64,000 bases of DNA from Streptomyces sp. V1I1 (GTDB lineage Bacteria > Actinomycetota > Actinomycetes > Streptomycetales > Streptomycetaceae): NCBI RefSeq assembly GCF_030817355.1, contig NZ_JAUSZH010000001.1, forward strand, positions 6,706,501 to 6,770,500. The letters run 5' to 3'. Shown here one piece after another: positions 9,658 to 17,650 of the stretch. The notes beneath the pieces are model-generated. The model saw nothing but the letters and a program-made list of their open reading frames with translations. It was not told the DNA's origin and searched no databases. Made by a program: the position numbers and the translations under genes. Numbering within the stretch: position 1 is the first letter of the stretch; the number at the start of each line of letters is the position of its first letter.

Positions 9658-10673
9658 CGGCCCCCGACGTCGGACGCTCCGGTCCCCCGCGTACTCGTTG
9701 CGGTGTCCGACGGCGCGACGACCGGCGTGACCGGGTTCGCCGGCGTGACCGGGTTGGCCGGGTTGGCCGGGTTGGCCACTCGCCGGGACCGGCTGCGCGA
9801 GACGGCCACTCCGGCCAGGCACAGCGCGCCGCCCGCCAGAGTCAGCCGGCCCGGCACCTCGTCCAGCGCCAGCCACGACATCAGCACGACCAGCGCCGGT
9901 ACGGCATAGGTCGTCGCGCCCATCCGGCCCGCTGTCGTACGGGCCAGGGCGTATGCCCAGGTCGTGAACGCCAGCGCGGTCGGGAACACGCCCAGGTAGA
10001 CCATGTTGAGTGTGGCCGACAGCGGCGCCCGCTCCGCCTCGGAGACCAGCTGCCCGGCGAACGGCAGACAGGCCACCGCACCGACCAGACAGCCGAACGT
10101 CGTCACCTGGAGTGCGCTCGCATGCGCCAGCGCCGGCTTCTGGCCCACCACCCCGCCCGCGTACCCCACCGCCGCCAGGAGGCACAGCAGCACTCCCAGC
10201 GTGGAGGCACTGCCCTTGCCCGACATCGAAAGTCCCACGGTCACTGCTCCCGCGAAGGACACCGCCATTCCGGCCAGCAGCCGCGGCGGCAGCGCCTCGC
10301 CAAGCAGCCGCGCGCCGAGCAGCGCGATCAGGACCGGACCGATGTTCACGACCATCGCCGCCGTGCCCGCGTCGACCTCCTGCTCGCCCCAGTTGAGGAC
10401 CACCATGTAGACGCCGAACCAGAGCAGCCCGGATATGGCGATCCCGGGCCAGGCGGCACGCGGCGGCAGCCCCTCGCGCCGGATCAGCAGGACGCAGCCG
10501 AGAGCCAGGGACCCGGCGAGCAGCCGCCCGAGGGCGAGCGCGCCGGGGGAGTACGCCTCACCGGCGCTGCGGATCGACACAAAGGCGGAGGCCCACAGGA
10601 CGACGGTGACGCCCGCGGCGGCCAGGGCGGGCCACTGCGAACGGTCGGCGGAGGGCGAGGGGTGGTTCGTCAT
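9648..10673 (-). CDS. EamA/DMT-family membrane transporter
   Basis: Drug/metabolite transporter with two EamA repeats and ten predicted helices in about 290 residues, such as WPALAAAGVTVVLWASAFVS at the start and LVVLMSWLALDEVPG near the end. Such proteins usually export amino acids or small metabolites. The C-terminal tail (about residues 295-341) is not membrane-like and contains NPANPANPVTPANPVTP, encoded by short direct repeats near 9718-9778. The ATG at 10673 was chosen because the first helix begins about 12 residues later; the frame stays open far upstream only through antisense GC bias. The ArsR-type regulator at 10706-11419 lies 32 bases upstream on the same strand and may be co-transcribed. 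The stop overlaps the EFE-like gene tail to tail. Confidence 0.85.
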   Translation of the reverse strand: MTNHPSPSADRSQWPALAAAGVTVVLWASAFVSIRSAGEAYSPGALALGRLLAGSLALGCVLLIRREGLPPRAAWPGIAISGLLWFGVYMVVLNWGEQEVDAGTAAMVVNIGPVLIALLGARLLGEALPPRLLAGMAVSFAGAVTVGLSMSGKGSASTLGVLLCLLAAVGYAGGVVGQKPALAHASALQVTTFGCLVGAVACLPFAGQLVSEAERAPLSATLNMVYLGVFPTALAFTTWAYALARTTAGRMGATTYAVPALVVLMSWLALDEVPGRLTLAGGALCLAGVAVSRSRSRRVANPANPANPVTPANPVTPVVAPSDTATSTRGTGASDVGGRQG

Positions 10674-10705
10674 GGGCCGACCGTACGGCTTCGACCCTTC
10701 GGCGC

Positions 10706-11419
10706 TCACCGCAATATCCCCGGCTCGATGCCGAGCAGGTCGTGCAGCGCCCGCTCGCCGTCCGCGGTCACCTTCACGGCCCGCTCGGACCCGATCCGTA
10801 CGCACCAGCCGGCCTCCAGCGCATGGCGGCACAGCTCGGCTCCCGCGGTCCCCGCGAGATGCGGTTTGCGCTCGGTCCAGTCCAGGCACGACCGTACGAG
10901 CGGCCGCCGCCCCTTCCGCTCCAGCGGGAGCCCCAACTCGCCGAACCAGCCCACCCCTTGGGAGGTCAGCGCGAATCCGGTGTCCTGGTGCAGCAGCCCG
11001 CGCGCGGTCATCGCCTCGGTGATCGCGATGCCGAGCCGTCCGGCGAGATGGTCGTAGCAGGTACGCCCCCGGGCCATGGCGCTGCGCGCGCTCGCCGCCC
11101 GCAGCGTTCCGGCAGGCCCGTCCGGCGCGGGCGCGGAGTGCGAGGCGAGCTCCTCGACGAGATGCGCAACGCGTTCGTCGGCGAGGCGCACATAGCGGTG
11201 CCGCCCCTGCCGCTCCTCGGTGAGCAGCCCGCCCGCGACGAGCTTGCCCAGATGCTCGCTGGCGGTCGACGGCGCCACGCGCGACTGCCGCGCGAGCTCG
11301 CCGGCGGTCCAGGCACGACCGTCGAGGAGCGCGAGACAGAAGGCGGCACGCGTCTCGTCGGCGAGGAGCGCGGCCAGGGCGGCGAGGTCTCTGGACTGCA
11401 TGTCCCCAGGATCCGCCAT
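10706..11419 (-). CDS. ArsR-type winged-helix transcriptional regulator
   Basis: Single N-terminal winged helix of the ArsR type at about residues 8-80 (ADETRAAFCLALLDG, then AGELARQSRVAPSTASEHLGKL, then RQGRHRYVRLAD). It is followed by a C-terminal region of about 140 residues without a recognised metal site. At 237 aa it is twice the length of classical ArsR proteins and resembles the group that senses small organic ligands. Translation could begin at 11419 or at the internal ATG at 11401; neither has a clear ribosome site. Position just upstream of the DMT transporter suggests that it controls that transporter. Confidence 0.8.
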   Translation of the reverse strand: MADPGDMQSRDLAALAALLADETRAAFCLALLDGRAWTAGELARQSRVAPSTASEHLGKLVAGGLLTEERQGRHRYVRLADERVAHLVEELASHSAPAPDGPAGTLRAASARSAMARGRTCYDHLAGRLGIAITEAMTARGLLHQDTGFALTSQGVGWFGELGLPLERKGRRPLVRSCLDWTERKPHLAGTAGAELCRHALEAGWCVRIGSERAVKVTADGERALHDLLGIEPGILR

Positions 11420-11473
11420 TCATCGTTCGGCGGCAGCCGAAGAGTCCCGTCGTATCCCCGTGCGCCGCGCGGG

Positions 11474-12118
11474 TCAGGCGCGCGCAAGCGCCGCGTACTG
11501 CACGGCCAGGCCGTCGATGAGCGCGCGCAGCCCGGTCTCGAAAGCGCCCTCGTCCACCTTCTGCTGCCGCTCGGCCAGCAGATGCGCCTGGCCGAGGTGC
11601 GGATAGTCGGCCGGGTCGTACGCCGTCTCGTCGTCGACGAAGCCCCGGGCGAAGGAGCCGAGCGCCGAGCCGGTGATGAAGTACCGCATCAGGGCGCCGA
11701 TGTACGTCGCCTGGGCCGGTGGCCAGCCCGCGCGGACCATCGCGCCGAAGACCGCGTCGGCCACCCTGAGGCCGGCCGGGCGGCGTCCTGGGCCGCGGGC
11801 CAGGACCGGGACGGTGTTGGGGTGGGCGGTCAGGGCCGCGCGGTAGGAGACGGCCCAGTCGTGCAGCGCGGTGCGCCAGTCGCGCTCGTCGTCCGCCTCG
11901 AACATCGACAGATCGACCTGCGCGCTGACCGCGTCGGCGACGGCGTCGAGGATCTCGTCCTTGTTGCGGAAGTGGTTGTAGAGGGAGGGGCCGCTGACGC
12001 CGAGCTCGGCCGCGAGCCGCCGGGTGGAGACGGCGTCGAGACCCTCGGCGTCCACGAGCGCGCTCGCCGTCTCGACGATGCGTTCTCTGCTGAGGAGGGG
12101 CTTGCGCGGGCGGGCCAT
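11474..12118 (-). CDS. TetR-family repressor (likely binds AACTA-N7-TAGTT)
   Basis: 214-aa TetR-type regulator. The N-terminal helix-turn-helix is clear at about residues 8-55 (RERIVETASALVDAEG, STRRLAAELGVSGPSLYNHFRNKDEIL), followed by an all-helical ligand-binding domain with a WRTALHDWAVSYR helix. It is divergent from the acyl-CoA dehydrogenase at 12182, and the 63-bp gap holds the inverted repeat AACTA-N7-TAGTT. The same repeat precedes the aldehyde/alcohol dehydrogenase operon at 4164. It therefore probably represses itself, the acyl-CoA dehydrogenase and that operon in response to an acyl-CoA or related ligand (inference). Start chosen at MARPRK; a second ATG lies three codons upstream. 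Confidence 0.87.
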   Translation of the reverse strand: MARPRKPLLSRERIVETASALVDAEGLDAVSTRRLAAELGVSGPSLYNHFRNKDEILDAVADAVSAQVDLSMFEADDERDWRTALHDWAVSYRAALTAHPNTVPVLARGPGRRPAGLRVADAVFGAMVRAGWPPAQATYIGALMRYFITGSALGSFARGFVDDETAYDPADYPHLGQAHLLAERQQKVDEGAFETGLRALIDGLAVQYAALARA

Positions 12119-12147
12119 GCGGCACATAGTAGGGCCTGCCAACAAGA

Positions 12148-12164
12148 AACTAGCAGTGATAGTT
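12148..12164. promoter_or_regulatory. TetR-type operator AACTA-N7-TAGTT in divergent promoter
   Basis: Perfect 5-bp inverted repeat with a 7-base spacer in the 63-bp gap between the divergent TetR (starts 12118) and acyl-CoA dehydrogenase (starts 12182). Half-sites and spacing equal those at 4107-4125. It lies 17 bases from the dehydrogenase start, so the transcript has at most a very short leader. Confidence 0.65.
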
Positions 12165-12181
12165 AAAAGTGGGTGTGGCGC

Positions 12182-13333
12182 ATGAACCTGGAGCTCAGCG
12201 AGGAGCAGGCAGCCGTACGGCAGCTGGCCAAGGACTTCGTCGACCGCGAGATCACCCCGAACGTCGTCGAATGGGACCGTGCCGAGAGCGTCGACAGGTC
12301 GATAGTGAAGAAGCTGGGCGCGCTCGGCTTCCTCGGGCTCACGATCGACGAGGAGCACGGCGGCTCGGGCGGCGACCATCTGGCGTACTGCCTGGTCACC
12401 GAGGAGCTCGGACGCGGTGACTCATCGGTGCGCGGCATCGTGTCGGTATCGCTGGGGCTGGTCACCAAGGCTGTCGCGGCCTGGGGCGACGAGACGCAGA
12501 AGCGCCACTGGCTGCCACGGCTCACGTCCGGCGAGGCGCTCGGCTGTTTCGGGCTCACGGAGCCGGAGACCGGGTCCGACGCCGGAAATCTGACCACAAA
12601 GGCCGTGCGTGACGGCGACGACTACGTCATCGACGGCTCGAAGATGTTCATCACCAACGGCACCTGGGCCGATGTGGTGCTCCTGTTCGCCCGTACCAAT
12701 GACACGCCCGGACACAGAGGCGTCTCCGCCTTCCTGGTGCCCACGGACACCCCCGGGCTGACCCGCCGCACCATCCACGGAAAGCTCGGCCTGCGCGGTC
12801 AGGCCACCGCCGAGCTGGTGCTCGACGGCGTCCGGGTGCCCGCCGCCACCATGCTCGGGCCCGAGGGCAAGGGCTTCTCCATCGCCATGTCCGCGCTCGC
12901 CAAGGGGCGGATGTCGGTCGCGGCGGGCTGTGTCGGCATCGCCCAGGCCGCCCTCGACGCGGCCGTCGGCTACGCGGGAGAACGCGAGCAGTTCGGCAAG
13001 TCCATCGCCTCGTATCAGCTGGTCCAGGAGCTGATCAGCGACATCTCCGTCGACGTGGCCGCGGCCCGCCTGCTGACCTGGCGGGTCGCCGACCTGATCG
13101 ACCGCGGCGAGGACTTCGCCACCGCCGCGTCCCAGGCCAAGCTCTTCGCCTCCGAGGCGGCAGTGCGCGCGGCCAACAACGCTCTGCAGGTCTTCGGCGG
13201 CTACGGCTACATCGACGAGTATCCGGTCGGCAAGCTGCTGCGCGACGCCCGTGTGATGACCCTCTACGAAGGCACCAGCCAGATACAGAAACTGATCATC
13301 GGCCGCGCGCTGACCGGAGTCTCCGCCTTCTGA
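12182..13333 (+). CDS. acyl-CoA dehydrogenase
   Basis: FAD flavoprotein that inserts the alpha,beta double bond in an acyl-CoA, the first oxidation step of fatty-acid or branched-chain acyl-CoA breakdown. The family layout is complete in 383 aa. It has an N-terminal helical domain, the middle strand region with CFGLTEPETGSDAGN, and the C-terminal domain with QVFGGYGYIDEYPVGKLLRDAR. The catalytic base is E363 in LYEGTSQIQ, where short/medium-chain enzymes carry it. Start set at ATG 12182; a GTG at 12173 is possible. No strong ribosome site is visible. The gene is divergent from the TetR repressor and stands alone. Specificity is not determinable. Confidence 0.92.
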   Translation: MNLELSEEQAAVRQLAKDFVDREITPNVVEWDRAESVDRSIVKKLGALGFLGLTIDEEHGGSGGDHLAYCLVTEELGRGDSSVRGIVSVSLGLVTKAVAAWGDETQKRHWLPRLTSGEALGCFGLTEPETGSDAGNLTTKAVRDGDDYVIDGSKMFITNGTWADVVLLFARTNDTPGHRGVSAFLVPTDTPGLTRRTIHGKLGLRGQATAELVLDGVRVPAATMLGPEGKGFSIAMSALAKGRMSVAAGCVGIAQAALDAAVGYAGEREQFGKSIASYQLVQELISDISVDVAAARLLTWRVADLIDRGEDFATAASQAKLFASEAAVRAANNALQVFGGYGYIDEYPVGKLLRDARVMTLYEGTSQIQKLIIGRALTGVSAF

Positions 13334-13408
13334 GTCCCTGAGGCACTGAGTAGGTGAGTGAGTACGGGAGCGGATGTGGCGCGGGGCACAGTCGCCGATC
13401 CTGGCGGC

Positions 13409-13696
13409 ATGAGTGAGACACCGGTCAAGCAGCAGAGCACGACGGCCTTCTACGGACAGTCGGTCGCCTCCTTCGCCGTGGCCCTGGCGGCCGTCGGCCT
13501 CGGCATCCTCTATCTCGACGCGGACGCCTGGGTGCGCGGCTTTCTCGCCATCGCCGTCCTCTATCTCACGACGTCGGCGTTCACCCTGGCCAAGGTGATC
13601 AGAGACCGTCAGGAGGCCGGGCAGATCGTCAGCCGCGTCGACCAGGCCAGGCTGGAGAAGATGCTCGCCGAACACGACCCCTTCCAGAAGCTCTGA
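13409..13696 (+). CDS. YiaA/YiaB-type two-helix inner membrane protein
   Basis: 95-aa protein with the YiaAB domain: two hydrophobic helices at about residues 17-37 (SVASFAVALAAVGLGILYL) and 42-62 (VRGFLAIAVLYLTTSAFTLA). A KVIRDRQEAGQI stretch and a short cytoplasmic tail follow. The function of this family is unknown; members are small membrane proteins found in many actinobacteria. The ATG at 13409 precedes the domain by an appropriate length. The upstream acyl-CoA dehydrogenase ends 75 bases earlier, so read-through is possible. Confidence 0.75.
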   Translation: MSETPVKQQSTTAFYGQSVASFAVALAAVGLGILYLDADAWVRGFLAIAVLYLTTSAFTLAKVIRDRQEAGQIVSRVDQARLEKMLAEHDPFQKL

Positions 13697-13742
13697 CCGC
13701 AAGCTGACCGCAAGCTCTGACCCTCTGCTCTGACCTCAATCG

Positions 13743-13757
13743 CTAAGCGCTTGCTCA
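13743..13757. promoter_or_regulatory. operator CTAAGCGCTTGCTCA upstream of TetR
   Basis: Fifteen-base site with the palindromic centre AAGCGCTT, 46 bases before the TetR start at 13803. An identical 15-mer lies at 14917-14931 upstream of the MaoC gene that faces this TetR. Two identical copies flanking a regulator/target pair point to autoregulation and co-regulation (inference). Confidence 0.65.
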
Positions 13758-13802
13758 CCGTCGGGGTAGGGTGTGCCTTCTGCTGAACGGAAGGGGCGAG
13801 CG

Positions 13803-14429
13803 ATGAGTACGGCGGAGGACACGGCGGGCGAGGACATGCCGTGGGACGAGGTCACGCCCGAGGCCGCACGAAAGCTGCTCGTTGCCGCCGTCGAGGCTTT
13901 CGCCGAGCGCGGCTACCACGCGACGACGACCCGGGACATCGCGGGCCGCGCGGGGATGAGCCCCGCCGCGCTCTACATCCACTACAAGACAAAGGAAGAG
14001 CTGCTCCACCGGATCAGTCGGATCGGGCACGACAAGGCCCTGGAGATCCTTTCGGCGGCGGCGGACGCCGAAGGCACGCCCTCCGAGCGGCTCGCCGACG
14101 CGGTGAGCTCGTTCGTACGCTGGCACGCCGGGCGGCACGACACCGCGCATGTGGTGCAGTACGAGATCGACGCCCTCTCTGACGGCCACCGTACGGAGAT
14201 CCTCGAGCTGCGCCGCCGGAGCGACGCCGTCGTGCGCGGGATTCTGCGCGACGGTGTGGAGTCGGGGGAGTTCGATGTCCCGGACATTCCCGGCACCACG
14301 GTCGCGGTGCTGTCGCTCTGCATCGACGTGGCCCGCTGGTTCAGCACCAAGGGACGCCGGACGCCCGACGAGGTCGGCGCGCTCTACGCCGACCTCGTCC
14401 TGCGTATGGTCGGCGCTCAGAAGAAGTAG
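13803..14429 (+). CDS. TetR-family regulator (likely binds CTAAGCGCTTGCTCA)
   Basis: 208-aa TetR-type protein with an N-terminal DNA-binding domain at about residues 18-65 (KLLVAAVEAFAERGYHATTTRDIAGRAGMS, then ALYIHYKTKEELL) and a helical ligand domain. It ends 13 bases inside the oppositely oriented MaoC dehydratase gene. The same 15-bp operator precedes both genes. This pairing suggests a fatty-acid or polyketide-like acyl-CoA sensor. GAAGGGGCG upstream of the ATG at 13803 gives a plausible ribosome site. Confidence 0.87.
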   Translation: MSTAEDTAGEDMPWDEVTPEAARKLLVAAVEAFAERGYHATTTRDIAGRAGMSPAALYIHYKTKEELLHRISRIGHDKALEILSAAADAEGTPSERLADAVSSFVRWHAGRHDTAHVVQYEIDALSDGHRTEILELRRRSDAVVRGILRDGVESGEFDVPDIPGTTVAVLSLCIDVARWFSTKGRRTPDEVGALYADLVLRMVGAQKK

Positions 14430-14878
14430 CGGGACACCGACTCGGCCACGCACACCGGCTTGTCGCCGCCCTCGCGCTCGACCGTGACGAGGGCGGTCAC
14501 CTGCACGCCGCCACCCGCCTCCTCGACGTTCTGCAGGACCGCGGTGGCGCGCAGCCGCGAGCCCACCGGCACGGGGGCGGGGAAGCGGACCTTGTTGGCC
14601 CCGTAGTTGATGCCCATCTTCATGCCCTCGACGCGCAGGACCTGCGGCACGAGGACCGGCAGCAGCGAGAGCGTGAGATAGCCGTGCGCGATCGTCGTGC
14701 CGAAGGGGCCGCTCGCCGCGCGCTCGGGGTCCACGTGGATCCACTGGTGGTCGCCCGTGGCCTCGGCGAAGAGATCGATCCGCTTCTGCTCGACCTCCAG
14801 CCAGTCGCTGTAACCCAGCTGCTCGCCGACCCCGGCGCGCAGTTCGTCGGCGGAGGTGAAGATCCTCGGCTCAGCCAT
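14417..14878 (-). CDS. MaoC-like (R)-specific enoyl-CoA hydratase
   Basis: 153-aa single hot-dog domain of the R-hydratase type, which adds water to 2-enoyl-CoA. The active-site Asp/His pair is visible in FAEATGDHQWIHVDPERA, followed by GPFGTTIAHGYLTLSLLP, the usual hydratase-2 signature. The start ATG at 14878 fits the family N-terminus (RIFTSADELRAGVGEQLG). It converges on the TetR gene with a 13-base overlap. A copy of the 15-bp operator lies 39 bases upstream, so that TetR probably represses it. Such enzymes serve beta-oxidation or supply of hydroxyacyl-CoA. Confidence 0.9.
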   Translation of the reverse strand: MAEPRIFTSADELRAGVGEQLGYSDWLEVEQKRIDLFAEATGDHQWIHVDPERAASGPFGTTIAHGYLTLSLLPVLVPQVLRVEGMKMGINYGANKVRFPAPVPVGSRLRATAVLQNVEEAGGGVQVTALVTVEREGGDKPVCVAESVSRYFF

Positions 14879-14916
14879 GTCCCTGGTCCCTGCCTCTCAA
14901 GCGTTCAAGCTCGTGT

Positions 14917-14931
14917 CTAAGCGCTTGCTCA
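14917..14931. promoter_or_regulatory. operator CTAAGCGCTTGCTCA upstream of MaoC gene
   Basis: Identical to the 15-mer at 13743-13757. It sits 39 bases upstream of the MaoC start on the minus strand. The two copies bracket the TetR-MaoC pair. Confidence 0.65.
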
Positions 14932-14973
14932 GCATGGTTGGGTGAGGGCGCTCTGTCAACGTACGGCGAACGG

Positions 14974-15058
14974 CGAACGGCCAGTGACGAACGACCAGTG
15001 ACGAACGACCAGTGGCGAACGACCAGTGGCGAACGAAGAGAGGCGAACCACCAGTAGG
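14974..15058. repeat. 14-bp tandem repeat array, about six units
   Basis: Four near-identical 14-mers (CGAACGACCAGTGR) run head to tail from 14974 to 15029. Two degenerate copies follow, ending at the soxR ribosome site. The period is not a multiple of three and the array lies just upstream of the soxR GTG at 15068, so it is leader or promoter DNA rather than coding. Copy number of such arrays often varies between strains. Confidence 0.85.
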
Positions 15059-15067
15059 CTTCGAGGA

Positions 15068-15547
15068 GTGCCACAGATTCCCGAGACGATTCACGAGCTC
15101 ACGGTCGGCCAGCTGTCCGCGCGCAGCGGCGCGGCGGTGTCCGCCCTGCACTTCTACGAGTCCAAGGGCCTGATCAGCAGCCGCCGGACCAGCGGAAACC
15201 AGCGCCGCTACAGCAGGGACGCACTGCGCCGCGTCGCCTTCGTCCGTGCCGCGCAACGCGTTGGCATCCCCCTCGCGACGATCAGGACGGCCCTGTCCGA
15301 ACTCCCGGAGGAGCGCACGCCGGACCGGGAGGACTGGGCGCGGCTGTCCGAGGCATGGCGCACGGAACTCGACGCACGCATTCAGCAACTCGGCCGCCTC
15401 CGTGACCACCTCACCGACTGCATCGGCTGCGGCTGCCTCTCGCTGGAGACCTGCGTACTGTCCAACCCGGACGACATCTTCGGCGACCGGATGACGGGCT
15501 CCCGCCTGCTCCCGGAGGGCCGGAAGCCGGGGAAGGGCAAGGCCTGA
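15068..15547 (+). CDS. soxR: SoxR redox-sensing [2Fe-2S] regulator
   Basis: MerR-family activator that senses redox-cycling compounds through an iron-sulfur cluster. The DNA-binding domain is at about residues 10-75 ([46 protein letters not shown]), then a dimerisation helix. The cluster ligands C118, C121, C123 and C129 follow the SoxR pattern C-x2-C-x-C-x5-C. Length is 159 aa, as in other Streptomyces SoxR proteins. The start is a GTG with GAGG immediately upstream; the frame continues farther up only through the tandem repeats. No SoxR target such as an oxygenase or pump is adjacent. Confidence 0.93.
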   Translation: MPQIPETIHELTVGQLSARSGAAVSALHFYESKGLISSRRTSGNQRRYSRDALRRVAFVRAAQRVGIPLATIRTALSELPEERTPDREDWARLSEAWRTELDARIQQLGRLRDHLTDCIGCGCLSLETCVLSNPDDIFGDRMTGSRLLPEGRKPGKGKA

Positions 15548-15709
15548 GGCGAGTGCGCCTGCGCGAGGGCGGCCCGCAGGGCGGCGACTCAGGCGAGAGC
15601 GGGCGTACGACGTGAAAGGTGGGCCCGCACCCCCGTGCCGGGCCCACCCTTTCCGCGGATCGTGCGCGGGCCCGCACCCCCGTGGGCGGGCCCGCGCAGT
15701 CCGGCGGGC

Positions 15710-16780
15710 TCACTCGTACTCCGTGCCGCCCTTCCGCGTCAGATACGCGGGGCTCACCGCCTTCGCGATCGCTCTACCGCCCACCACCGGGCTGTAGCGC
15801 TCCACGGCGGGGCGGATCACGACGCCCTCGCGCAGATGCAGCTCGCGCCCCGACACCGTCTCCCGGCCGCTCGCGAGCTCCAGCACCTTGCCGATGTCGT
15901 ACGGACCCTCGTACAGCCGTGGCACCAGCGGCAGTTCGCCCTCCAGCAGCTCTGCCGGGTCCAGCCAGCGGACCTGGCCGGATATCTCCGCCGATACGTC
16001 GAAGACCGCGTAACCCAGCGCCTCGGAACGGGCGTTGGCCCCATAACCCAGGTCCTGCACCCCCGCTCCGTACACCTCGCCGAAGAGCCCTACCCGGCTC
16101 GCCCCCAGCTTCTCGGCGAGGCGTGCCGCGACCGCCGGGACGTCATGGGCCAGCACCGCGCGCCAGTAGAGATTGCGCGGGTCCTCCGTGAGCGCGAGGC
16201 CCTTCGCGCCGAAGCCCTTCGACGACACCTGCACCTTCCCGCCGTCCGCGACGCTGTACGTCAGCAGGCAGGCCGAGCCGTGCAGCTTCTCGGTCAGGAC
16301 CACCGGCTCGCCAGGCGCGAAGATGTCGGGGTAGCGCTGGATGTTCTCGATGTCGACCCACGGCAGCAGATCGCGCGCCCGCTCCACCTCTCCGTCCATC
16401 GTCGGCGGGATCGGGGGCGACCACTTGGTGATCGAGAGCAGCTCGGCGAAGTCCGTGCCGTCGGCGGCCGCCCGCAGCAGATCTACATCCGCCAGCGCCC
16501 GCGGCCGGCACACGATGCCCTGCGACAGCTCGCCGCGCAGCCGCACCGCCTTGACCCGGTCGGACGCCTTCCCGGCCAGCCGTCCGGTCAGCCCGAGCTC
16601 CTCGATCAACCCAGCCGGGAGCACGGCCTGTTCCGGGATGTAGACGGCCGCGTCACCACTGCGGTAAGCCCCCTTGGCGACGACCGCGCGGTACAGACCC
16701 ACCTGGGCCAGCTCGAGCGCGTCGGCGTTCGGGTGCTCGTGGACGGTCAGCAGCTCTGCGGTGACACGCAGCGTGGACAT
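15710..16780 (-). CDS. ATP-dependent RNA ligase, DraRnl (DRB0094) type
   Basis: Nucleotidyltransferase that seals nicked RNA through a ligase-AMP intermediate. Motif I is KLHGSA with nucleophile K165. Downstream EGVVIRP (about residue 327, motif IV) and AIAKAVS (about 344, motif V) complete the site. The first 120 residues form an N-terminal domain with LTVHEHPNADALELAQVG, which resembles the OB-like domain of the Deinococcus enzyme. Length 356 aa fits that subfamily. ATG 16780 has GAGGAG six bases upstream. It is 14 bases downstream of the BKACE gene and so likely co-transcribed with it, though no shared pathway is evident. The role in Streptomyces is not established; RNA repair after damage or toxin cleavage is the usual suggestion. 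Confidence 0.88.
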   Translation of the reverse strand: MSTLRVTAELLTVHEHPNADALELAQVGLYRAVVAKGAYRSGDAAVYIPEQAVLPAGLIEELGLTGRLAGKASDRVKAVRLRGELSQGIVCRPRALADVDLLRAAADGTDFAELLSITKWSPPIPPTMDGEVERARDLLPWVDIENIQRYPDIFAPGEPVVLTEKLHGSACLLTYSVADGGKVQVSSKGFGAKGLALTEDPRNLYWRAVLAHDVPAVAARLAEKLGASRVGLFGEVYGAGVQDLGYGANARSEALGYAVFDVSAEISGQVRWLDPAELLEGELPLVPRLYEGPYDIGKVLELASGRETVSGRELHLREGVVIRPAVERYSPVVGGRAIAKAVSPAYLTRKGGTEYE

Positions 16781-16794
16781 CGGCGTCTCCTCGG

Positions 16795-17556
16795 TTACGG
16801 ATTTCCGCACCCACTGTGCGGGTCACGGCCAACCCGCGGCCACCGAATATCCGCGACGTCCCGGGCCGCGCGCACCAGTTCGGCGTTGGACGCGGCACGC
16901 CGCCCGTCCGGCAGGAAGAGCACATCCTCCAGGCCGATCCGGGTGTCCAGACCCGACTGCCGCGCGAGCCGCAGCACCGGCCACGCCCCGCCGTCCTCGC
17001 CGTGCAGGAGCAGCGGTATCCCATGGGCCGTGCCCAACTCGGCAAGGAGCGAGCGCGCCGACTCCTCGGCCGTGCCGGGATCGGTGTCCACCACCTCGGC
17101 GAGCACCCGCAGCACACGCGGGGCCAGGGGGGACGCCAGAAAGCGCCGCGGCCCGTCCGTCCCCGACCACAGGCCCGCCTCCACGCCGACCCCGCGCTCC
17201 AGCAGGGCGGCCGCGACCAACTCCGCGCCCGGCTCGTGCCAGTTCACCGAGGCGTGGTCGGGTAACACCGTCCAGGAGCGGACGCGCTCCACCCGGCGGT
17301 CGGGATCGGGCTCCGCCCAGGCGCCCGTGGTCACCCCGACGGGAACTTCCACCACGGCCCGTATCGCCATGAGTACCTCGGCCACGGCGCGCGGCGAGAG
17401 GGCGTCGTCGCCGCACGGTGTCTTCGGGTGCACATGCACCTCGGCGGCGCCGGCCGCGACGGCTTCCGCCGCTGACTCGGCCATCGCCCCGGGCGACAGC
17501 GGCACGGCAGCGCCGTCACCGGCCGAACGGGGCCCGTTCAAGCAGACCTGGATCAT
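16795..17556 (-). CDS. BKACE-family (DUF849) beta-keto acid cleavage enzyme
   Basis: Zinc-dependent TIM-barrel enzyme family that condenses a beta-keto acid with acetyl-CoA and cleaves it to acetoacetate and an acyl-CoA. Metal-binding and substrate loops are visible in AAEVHVHPKTPCGDDAL near residues 35-52, SVNWHEPGAEL near 107 and PLLLHGEDGG near 195. At 253 aa it is somewhat shorter than typical members (about 270-310). The start ATG at 17556 directly precedes MIQVCLNGPR, the usual family N-terminus. It lies upstream of RNA ligase in the same orientation. The natural substrate is unknown. Confidence 0.82.
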   Translation of the reverse strand: MIQVCLNGPRSAGDGAAVPLSPGAMAESAAEAVAAGAAEVHVHPKTPCGDDALSPRAVAEVLMAIRAVVEVPVGVTTGAWAEPDPDRRVERVRSWTVLPDHASVNWHEPGAELVAAALLERGVGVEAGLWSGTDGPRRFLASPLAPRVLRVLAEVVDTDPGTAEESARSLLAELGTAHGIPLLLHGEDGGAWPVLRLARQSGLDTRIGLEDVLFLPDGRRAASNAELVRAARDVADIRWPRVGRDPHSGCGNP

Positions 17557-17650
17557 GCCGTCGATGGTGCCAGCCACTACTGACAAAGCCACCGACAATG
17601 CCACTGACAACGCGGGGGCTCAGCGACTGCGTCGACCGCCCCCGCGCGCC

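Noticed and set aside
9648..12125. A continuous 825-codon minus-strand frame covering the DMT transporter, the ArsR gene and part of the TetR gene
   Set aside because: Only its last 341 codons look like a protein; the rest is the antisense or alternate frame of two better genes and is open only because of high G+C.
14974..15058. The 14-bp array, and the 15/16-bp arrays elsewhere, as CRISPR
   Set aside because: Units are directly adjacent with no spacers, too short, and no cas genes are present.
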